This document shows, piece after piece, positions 22,438 through 28,581 of a stretch of 28,581 nucleotides of DNA. Source of the stretch: Schoenoplectus triqueter (taxonomy: Eukaryota > Streptophyta > Magnoliopsida > Poales > Cyperaceae). The number at the start of each line of letters is the position of its first letter. Position 1 is the stretch's first letter. The DNA is taken from NCBI GenBank assembly GCA_964058805.1, contig CAXKVV010000758.1:1-28581 (forward strand), given 5' to 3'. The notes under the pieces are model-generated. The model searched no databases. It saw nothing but the letters and a program-made list of their open reading frames with translations, and was not told the origin of the DNA. A program made the position numbers and the translations under genes.

Positions 22438-22827
22438 CTTACAATGTTTTACAAAGTAAAAACTCAATTTTGCTTTTGCATGAAACTTTATATCGGACAG
22501 GTCAAATAGTCAATCTAAGTTGCTCAATAATTTTTTTATGTTAAAATCTTACGGGATATTATATTTTATGATTTGTTAAACTTTCTAAATATTTTTTTAA
22601 TTATTTTTAAAAATAACTATGGAATAGATCATTTTTATGTTAAATAAGGTTATTTTAAAAAATAATTTAAAAATAATTAGAAAGCTCAAAAATTATGAAA
22701 TTTAATATCCTACAAGATTTTGACATGAAGAAATTATTAAGCAATTTAGATTGACCATTTGAGACCTCGGGATATGAAATCTCACCCCGAAGCAATAACA
22801 GTTTTTTGCTTTGCAAAGCACCATAAG
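22438..22827. mobile_element. Foldback MITE, GGCTATGGTGC family (390 bp)
   Basis: The left arm starts CTTACAATGTTTTACAAAG and pairs with the right end CTTTGCAAAGCACCATAAG. Complementarity runs about 190 bp per arm, through GGTCAAATAGTCAATCTAAG on the left and its inverted form near 22745 on the right. A TCTCTCTATATATA tract follows the right end (22829-22855). It is non-coding. Confidence 0.7.
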
Positions 22828-22970
22828 ATATCTCTCTATATATATATATATATAGTTATAGTAATAATAACTATAACTATTTTTCATTATCAAAATATTA
22901 ATGACAATTAATTCAATTTTTATTGTACTATTATATAATATCTTAATAATGTTTTTATAATATATAGTTA

Positions 22971-23073
22971 GGCTATAATGCTATGTGTACTACGGTTGGC
23001 TCATGTGCTATGAAATGTTTATTCATTTTTAAAGTTTAAATGATCGATCCGGTACACATGTAGCATCATAGCT
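22971..23073. mobile_element. Short deletion derivative of the GGCTATGGTGC-type MITE (103 bp)
   Basis: The ends GGCTATAATGCTATGTGTAC and GTACACATGTAGCATCATAGCT are imperfect inverted repeats of about 20 bp. The interior AAGTTTAAATGATCGATCC matches the subterminal part of longer copies. TCTCTCTATATAT follows the right end. It appears to be an internally deleted member. Confidence 0.55.
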
Positions 23074-23180
23074 TTCTCTCTATATATTTGTACATAGAGA
23101 TAATTTTAAGTTTGCTTGTTGATTGCAAATTATTTTGATTGTTTGCTTTTTTATTATTAAATGCTAGTATTTAGCAGTAG

Positions 23181-24037
23181 GATTAATTTATGCTGTACCC
23201 ATTAAAATTTCCAAAATTACCAGTATCTCTATCAAAAGACCACAAGATCCTATATCCCCATTAGAATTTTAACATCATTTCTTATATCATCTTTCCTTTA
23301 TTTAATTCATAACAAGTTATTTTAGAATAATCAGATTATAGTTTACTCTTCTTTCATCTTTCAATACTAGTGGCGGTCAAAGAAGTAATCCTCTGTTACA
23401 ACAAAGCTGCTAGTTGTAATTTGGGTTGTACACTAAAAAGTTTTGTAGATCTTTAGTCAATAGCAATAGAAGTATGGACGTGCATGTCTAAAATAGAGAT
23501 GTTCATTCTAGTTAATTGCTGCATAATAAAAATAACAAGAAACTGTAGTATTTTTCATGTCTTTCCTCGTCATGTCCCCTCCAAATATAATAATTCTTGC
23601 TCCTATTATTTCTATAAAGTTATTATGTCGAGTGTTTCGCTTGTAATTGTGCATATATTTTCTTTTCATTGAGACAGATTTTAAGTCAAACTTAATATAC
23701 TTTTAGTTGAGAATGTCAAATGTGTCATCATCAAATATTAATACAATATAACATCTCTGCTTGAATGGTATGCAATGTTTATCTAATGGCATGAAAAAGG
23801 ACAAACAGAGTGAAGAAGCAAATTAAGGATACGAGTCTTAAATTTTCCCCCACTTTATGCTAGAATATTATTAAAAGGGAAGACTGTTTTGAAAGAAGGA
23901 TAAAACTATAAATTGAATATTCTAAACCAATTTATTATGAATTAATTAAATGAAGAAAAGGATAGAAGAAAGGATGTTAAATTTTAATGGGGATATTAAC
24001 AATTTTGAAAATCTTGATGGGTACACCGGAAATTAAC
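23181..24037. mobile_element. Non-autonomous DNA element with long terminal inverted repeats (857 bp)
   Basis: The left arm GATTAATTTATGCTGTACCC pairs with the reverse complement of the right end (GTTAATTTCCGGTGTACCC). Complementarity extends about 170 bp, through CCCATTA.AATTTTAACATC.TTTCTT, TTTAATTCATAA and TATAGTTT, to about 23350 and about 23880. One arm has an extra block of some 25-30 bp. The hexamer CAGTAG occurs immediately outside both ends (23175-23180 and 24038-24043) and may be a target duplication. The middle 500 bp has no convincing open frame. The superfamily is undecided. Confidence 0.6.
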
Positions 24038-24326
24038 CAGTAGTGATATATCAATATACTAAGATCAGCTCCGGCACTTTTGAGTAAAAATCAGATCTTG
24101 GGTTTTCGATTAACATCATAAAAGATAAAAAGTAATATGCCGTACTCTACTTATCCAAACTTTGCATCAAAATACTGCAATGTGTCTAATAAAAATTTTA
24201 ACACAAGAAACCACTAGTGGAGCAGAAGCATGCACAACGACTGCTCAGAACTGCTTTTTCATAAGAAATGCATAATATACTGTGCAGCAAACACAAAATC
24301 AAAACGTTCATTTTATGGTACAATAA

Positions 24327-24482
24327 CAGTAGCGGAGCTTCAATCACTTAAAATCATATTTAAGAGGGGGTCAACTTATATATTCTACAATGATTTATAT
24401 AAATTATTAATTAATTCTCTATTAAATTTTAAATTTAAGAAGGGGCCACAGCCCAAAATCAAACAATGAAGCTCCGCCACTG
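24327..24482. mobile_element. Small GGCGGAGC-ended MITE (156 bp)
   Basis: The left end CAGTAGCGGAGCTTCAATCA pairs with the right end TGAAGCTCCGCCACTG. The interior has AGGGGGTCAAC near the left and AGGGGCCACAGCCC near the right. Flanks are GGTACAATA (24317-24325) and GGTACAAAA (24483-24491), a 9-bp duplication with one mismatch and one extra A on the left. Elements with CAGTGGCGGAGC-type ends are common in dicots. It is non-coding. Confidence 0.65.
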
Positions 24483-24555
24483 GGTACAAAACTGTTCTCT
24501 CTGTATATATAGCAGTTAATCATTCACTCTGTTCAAAACTGCACATAGTGCCAAT

Positions 24556-24860
24556 AAAATAGCTTATACTGCCTAGCTACATAAAAAAATAGAATTTACG
24601 GTTGGTATCATGTTCCTTGTTACCATACAATTAAATTGTTATTTTTTATTTTTAAATTTAAAATATTGATCCAACCGTTTAAATTGTTATTCATATTAAA
24701 ATATGCTTCGAAATTAAATTTTATTTTTTTAAGGGGTAGAAAATATATTGAACTTATGATTTTCAATAACAATGTTTTTTTAATACCAAAAAAAAAGAAA
24801 AAAATTCTAAAAAAATTTAAAATTTGATCTCAAGTATATTTAAATATGGAAAATATTATT
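24556..24860. mobile_element. Possible decayed MITE resembling the GGCTATGGTGC family
   Basis: The middle of this stretch has the same arrangement as the large MITEs: ...TTGATCCAACCGTTTAAATTG, a block similar to ATATTAAAATATGCTTCGAA, AATTAAATTTTATTTTTTTA, then after a spacer the inverted AAAAAAATTTAAAATTTGAT. The end sequences are not recognisable, so limits and assignment are tentative. Confidence 0.35.
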
Positions 24861-25152
24861 TCTTTTGTTTGTGATTAAGTTGAAACTATATCCATCGATT
24901 GCATCCTCTCCCTAGCTGAACGATTCAAGCTAACTAATCTTTCTTTTTGATAGATTAATTAGATAGCAAAACATCAGAGAATAATTAGTTTCAGAATGTT
25001 TATTCTTTGTTTCTGTATCCGATCAAAATACTAGCTAGAACAGTCGACTGAAATGTAACTATAAGCTGTTCTGCACCAACTAGAACTATCTAACCACACC
25101 ATGCAACTTTCTCTGAAAGACCCCCACAAACGGAGTGAGCCTTTTCACATGC

Positions 25153-25164
25153 TTTTTTATATAG
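25153..25164 (+). promoter_or_regulatory. Candidate TATA box of the WRKY gene
   Basis: TTTTTATATAGG lies about 125 bp before the start codon at 25288, a suitable distance for a plant core promoter with a leader of roughly 95 bases. The leader (about 25195-25287) has no ATG out of frame immediately before the start. The assignment is by position and sequence only. Confidence 0.5.
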
Positions 25165-25287
25165 GGGTAAAAAAGTTATCTGAACAAAGCTATCACCAAT
25201 CACTGAATCACATATATTAAAATACCCACCTGATAGACAGATGATGAGAGGAGTGGTGAAAGAGATAAGGCATTGATATAGCTCTCC

Positions 25288-27874
25288 ATGGAGGACGCAA
25301 GCTCCAACATTTCTTTTACTAAAACCGTCTCTTTCTTAAACCAATGTAATACACTCCAAATGGAGTTCGGGCAAGCTGCAGAGAGCCTCGATAGTCTAGG
25401 TTTAATGGCCCAGATACACAACAGCAGCACATACCAGCCAGGGATCACAGTAGCATTCTGTAATTCAGGTTATATAGCCTCAGGGAAGCACGACTTGCAT
25501 GAAGTCTGGGTCAACGAAGAGGTGCATATAACTTTATGTTTCATTTTAAGCTTATTTTAGTGTTCATCTTGTAGCTTTCTTAGAACCAGATCTCTACATG
25601 TTTACTATAATTAATCCTTGTACAAGGAAAAAAAAGGAAGACGATTTGTTGTAAATTTAATTTTATGGAACAATTTACCAAAAATGAGTAGAGAAATTCT
25701 GACAACATAATTTAAATTATTCAGGTTGATTTATCAGAGGTGCAAGCAAACAATGGAAATATTGATCAGATCTGCTGTAGCAGAGATGGTTCCACCTCAT
25801 GGTATACATTTTTCCCAGCTTCACCATTCAGAGTTCAGACTTCCTCATCTAAAATTCCAAAATACATATCTGAGGTGTTTAAGCATTCTGATTTAGGTCG
25901 AAGAGCACATCTGCTGCACTGGACAGGAACAAGATAAAAGTGAGGAGAAAAATGAGAGAACCAAGATTCTGTTTTCAAACCAGAAGTGACGTAGATGTGC
26001 TAGATGATGGTTACAAATGGAGAAAATATGGACAGAAGGTTGTCAAAAACAGCCTGCATCCAAGGTACATCACTTCTCTGAACTCATTGTTTGAACATAA
26101 TTAATCGAACTACTAGATGAGGATATAACTATTTAATTCATTTAATTTTTTTTCCTTTTTCTTGAAATTTATTTAAATTATATCATAGCTTACTTTATTA
26201 TTTGTAAAAGAATTATAAGGCACCCAAAAAAACTTCTATGAAAAAAAGATGAAAAGGTTCAAAAGGAAGTACTATGCATGATGAGCTACATGAAATTTGA
26301 AGTTTCATCAGAGGAGTTAAAAAGGACTTTGCTGAGAAAAAAACATATTGCGTTGTACATTTGTAGAAGTTTAGTACGAGTCCTAATTGATTCGAATTTG
26401 AGTATTCAACATGCAGTTTGGAGAAAATAATATGCTCAGAAAAAAAAGGTAAATCTAGAGGGTCCATTAATTTGTTCTGGCTTCCGACCAATAGTTACTG
26501 ATATGAAAATATTGTTGCATGCAATATTAGTTTCAATCCTTTTCTTTTGCAAGATATATACTGGAGATGGAAGACTTTACATTTATCTTTTAACACACAA
26601 AGTTTATAGTGATTGAAACGAGAAGTAGCCATCATGTCAGCAGGTTCTAAGGTACTTAATCAAACGAAATGAAAATGTTTATAGCATAAACATAATTATC
26701 TCAGATCAACGGAATCAAAGAGAAATATAAAAAGTTAATTCAAAGCAGAAGCAGCACACAGGCATTGGTGCACAACAAACCAAAAGGCAGCAGCTAGACT
26801 GTACCAGTTTCATACCAGCCTTTAAACGTCCCAGTAGCAATACAGCTGAAGAGTAAAATGCACCCATGATACCAGCAGGATCCAGACCAAGTTTCTTCTT
26901 ACCAGTAGTGAGTAAAGTCAAAGGAATAGCAAACACTAGGCTGTATATCCATGATGAGAATGAACTAAAATAGAGAATCCCGTGATTCGCAAGCATAGCT
27001 CTGTTATTATATTAAGTTAAAAAAACTATTGCATCATAATACATCAATATATTCATTTATTTACACAATATAATTTTACGGTTCAAATTAGTTCAAAAAT
27101 CAAAATGTCTACAAAACTATTTTTATTAAATTATCTAAAAATGCAAAATATTATTTATTAAATTATCTAAAAATGAAATATAATATATATTAATTATTTG
27201 GAATACGCAAAAATTATTGCACCATAATATTAAAAAAAAATTCTAATTAAAATTTTGAAAGAAAAATTAATTTGAATATGAATCTAAAATAATGACAGAA
27301 CTGCCTTCTTGAAAAGTAATTTAGACATAGAAATGTTTTTGTAAAAATTTTTGTTCAATTTTTTGTTTCCCGTGTTGTAATGATTAGTAAGGAAAGTGGT
27401 GTTTGCTTGTGTTGGTCGAAGCTGTTATTTGGGGAGTGCCTGAAGCAGGAAAGGTTGAGATTGATGTTTCAGAGAAACTGGTGATTTGAAGCCAAGTAGC
27501 TGAGCAATCCAGATCAGAAGCTGAGAACCAATGGATAAAGGAAGAAAACAAGCATTGCAGTCTATGCTGGAACAATATTTAAAGATCTAAGTTATTTTTG
27601 TCTGAATATAAATAACAATAATTTTTCACTCCTGAAGAACACTTTCAATTAAAATGCAAGTTCTCAATTCTTATTGTTTTTCCTTCTAAATAAGTACTCT
27701 GTAATTTACAGGAGCTATTACAGGTGCACTCATAGCAACTGCCGTGTAAAGAAGAGAGTTGAGAGGTTGTCAGAGGATTGCCGTTTGGTGATCACTACTT
27801 ATGAGGGAAGACATAACCACTCTCCATGTGATGACACCAACTCGGACGAACAAAACTGTATTAGCTCATTTTAA
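25288..27874 (+). CDS. WRKY12: WRKY transcription factor, group IIc, WRKY12-like, 4 exons, 213 aa
   Basis: Exons 25288-25521, 25725-25801, 25897-26064 and 27712-27874 join in frame (642 nt, TAA stop). A short basic stretch ([17 protein letters not shown], 115-131) leads into [11 protein letters not shown] and WRKYGQK at 145-151. The zinc finger is C165-X4-C170-X23-H194-X-H196, the group II form. The segment from KVRRK to RHNH and the acidic C-terminus ending ISSF are nearly those of Arabidopsis WRKY12 (about 218 aa). WRKY13, the nearest relative, differs in the [14 protein letters not shown] and SEDCR positions. Such factors bind W-box (TTGAC) DNA in the nucleus. In Arabidopsis WRKY12 represses secondary-wall thickening in pith and influences flowering, and the same role here is inferred by orthology. 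The intron inside the WRKY domain (splitting R160) is at the usual group IIc position. The N-terminal 78 residues are poorly conserved, so the start codon is less certain than the rest. Confidence 0.93.
26715..27004 (-). pseudogene. Coding-like membrane-protein fragment in the last WRKY intron
   Basis: On the minus strand an open stretch reads [19 protein letters not shown], then [19 protein letters not shown] and [13 protein letters not shown]. It has two hydrophobic segments flanking a basic loop. A possible acceptor (CTATTTTAG, about 26953) and donor (CTG|GTACAG, about 26802) bound it, as in an exon. The pattern hydrophobic-K/R-L-x-GxxxAF loosely recalls the N-terminus of DUF92 membrane proteins (the VTE6 or TMEM19 type), but I cannot confirm homology. 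It lies antisense in an intron with no other exons visible nearby, so a captured or relict exon is the best reading. Chance is possible. Confidence 0.3.
27404..27588 (+). pseudogene. Coding-like fragment with an in-frame stop, in the last WRKY intron
   Basis: The + strand reads [27 protein letters not shown], a TGA stop (27487-27489), then [20 protein letters not shown] and [10 protein letters not shown] before TAA. The composition is protein-like, with charged residues and little AT bias, unlike the surrounding intron. The internal stop and lack of partner exons suggest a decayed gene fragment. I do not recognise the source family. Confidence 0.3.
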
Positions 27875-28581
27875 GGCGACTATTCAAATTAAGCTTAATT
27901 ATGGGTATTTGTTTTGCAATTCTACATGATTATGCATATTTTCACGCATTGCATACCCCACATTGCATGACTTCATCTGTAAAATTAAGATTAATAGAGA
28001 AGCTTTCATGCATTGCACGATTAGAAGAACTTTCGCCACAAGGCAGGGCAACAAAAAGGAAACATGTCATCGTAAAAAGAAGATTTGTTTCTCTTTGTCA
28101 AAATCAGGCGCATAATGAGGATGCATGTAAATGTGCAATAGATGAAGGCCGGGTTCTCAGTTCTAGAATCATGCTGTGAATGTTATGTAAGGTTGTGACT
28201 TGTTGATGGTAATTTTGTATAATTTTAAGCTACATTACTAAATTAATTGAGTGTTGTGACCCTACCATGCATGTGGGACAGTATGAACTTCTTTTCTTGA
28301 TGTTATGCACTTTGCAAAGCATTATTGATGTTTGAGGTTTAACGTGAATTGAGGAATTGCCATACAACAGTTAGATTAGGAAATTTTTAACGTGAATTGA
28401 GGAATCCCTCTCATCTTCACTAAGCACTAAGTTCCGCGTCTGAATGCACATTAGTTCCTGGGTCTGATCAAATGCCTCAAAGCTCATCAGTCCTTGAGCA
28501 GGCTAGACGGGCTAGCAGGGAGGCCCATTGTAACCTACTGAGCTTCAGTGTATTATTGTATTAGTTATCGCATCTCTATAT
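27875..28581 (+). other. 3' UTR of the WRKY gene and downstream sequence
   Basis: The region directly follows the stop codon. An open frame at 27901-28179 has no family resemblance and lies where a 3' UTR is expected, so I treat it as non-coding. A direct repeat of AACGTGAATTGAGGAAT occurs at about 28341 and 28389. The last 140 bp is more GC-rich and shows a short protein-like frame (28439-28570). No clear polyadenylation signal can be chosen. Confidence 0.4.

Noticed and set aside
25740..25937. Open frame ending WTGTR at 25937 as the real continuation of the WRKY gene
   Set aside because: Its 3' part is intron sequence. Splicing 25801 to 25897 restores the W-S-K frame into the basic stretch and WRKY domain, in agreement with WRKY12 proteins.
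26213..26491. 92-codon minus-strand frame in the last WRKY intron
   Set aside because: No recognisable motif or bounding splice signal. The composition fits chance in AT-rich intron DNA.
27901..28179. 92-codon + strand open frame after the WRKY stop codon
   Set aside because: It lies where the 3' UTR is expected, has no recognisable domain, and shows no splice or promoter context.

Overview
This is nuclear genomic DNA of a flowering plant, almost certainly a dicot. It has AT-rich non-coding DNA, intron-split genes with plant-type GT..AG junctions, and dense small DNA transposons. I could rebuild two protein genes exon by exon, both on the + strand. No species is claimed.

Layout. 1-1075 is the promoter and 5' leader of gene 1. 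1076-6159 is a nine-exon gene for a 264-residue ELMO/CED-12 domain protein. Its 3' UTR follows, ending somewhere between about 6500 and 6850. From about 6.9 to 25.1 kb there is no recognisable host gene. This 18 kb gap is AT-rich DNA holding (a) three Mutator-like foldback elements (6977-7296, 13958-15095, 15926-16374) with CAG...CTG ends, near-perfect 9-bp target duplications and repeated 20-24 bp GC-rich palindromes of the type CGCCACTGNCAGTGGCG; (b) a second foldback MITE family with ends GGCTATGGTGC...GCACCATAGCC, often beside TA microsatellites, including a 757-bp inverted dimer at 10804-11560; (c) an 857-bp element with long terminal inverted repeats (23181-24037); (d) two members of a GGCGGAGC-ended family, one of which appears to carry Mutator-like copy 2 nested inside it; and (e) several short tandem arrays. 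25288-27874 is a four-exon gene for a 213-residue group IIc WRKY factor closely resembling Arabidopsis WRKY12. Its 3' UTR and downstream sequence run to the window end.

Function. The two genes have no evident joint role. ELMO-domain proteins are linked to small-GTPase regulation. WRKY12-type factors bind W-box DNA and, in Arabidopsis, repress secondary-wall formation in pith and affect flowering time. The large last intron of the WRKY gene holds two coding-like fragments, one on each strand, which may be captured gene pieces.

The most unusual content is the Mutator-like palindrome family, especially the eight-unit palindrome array in copy 3, and the large inverted MITE dimer that could fold into a long hairpin RNA. 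I found no rRNA, tRNA, CRISPR array, virus-like gene or complete autonomous transposase.
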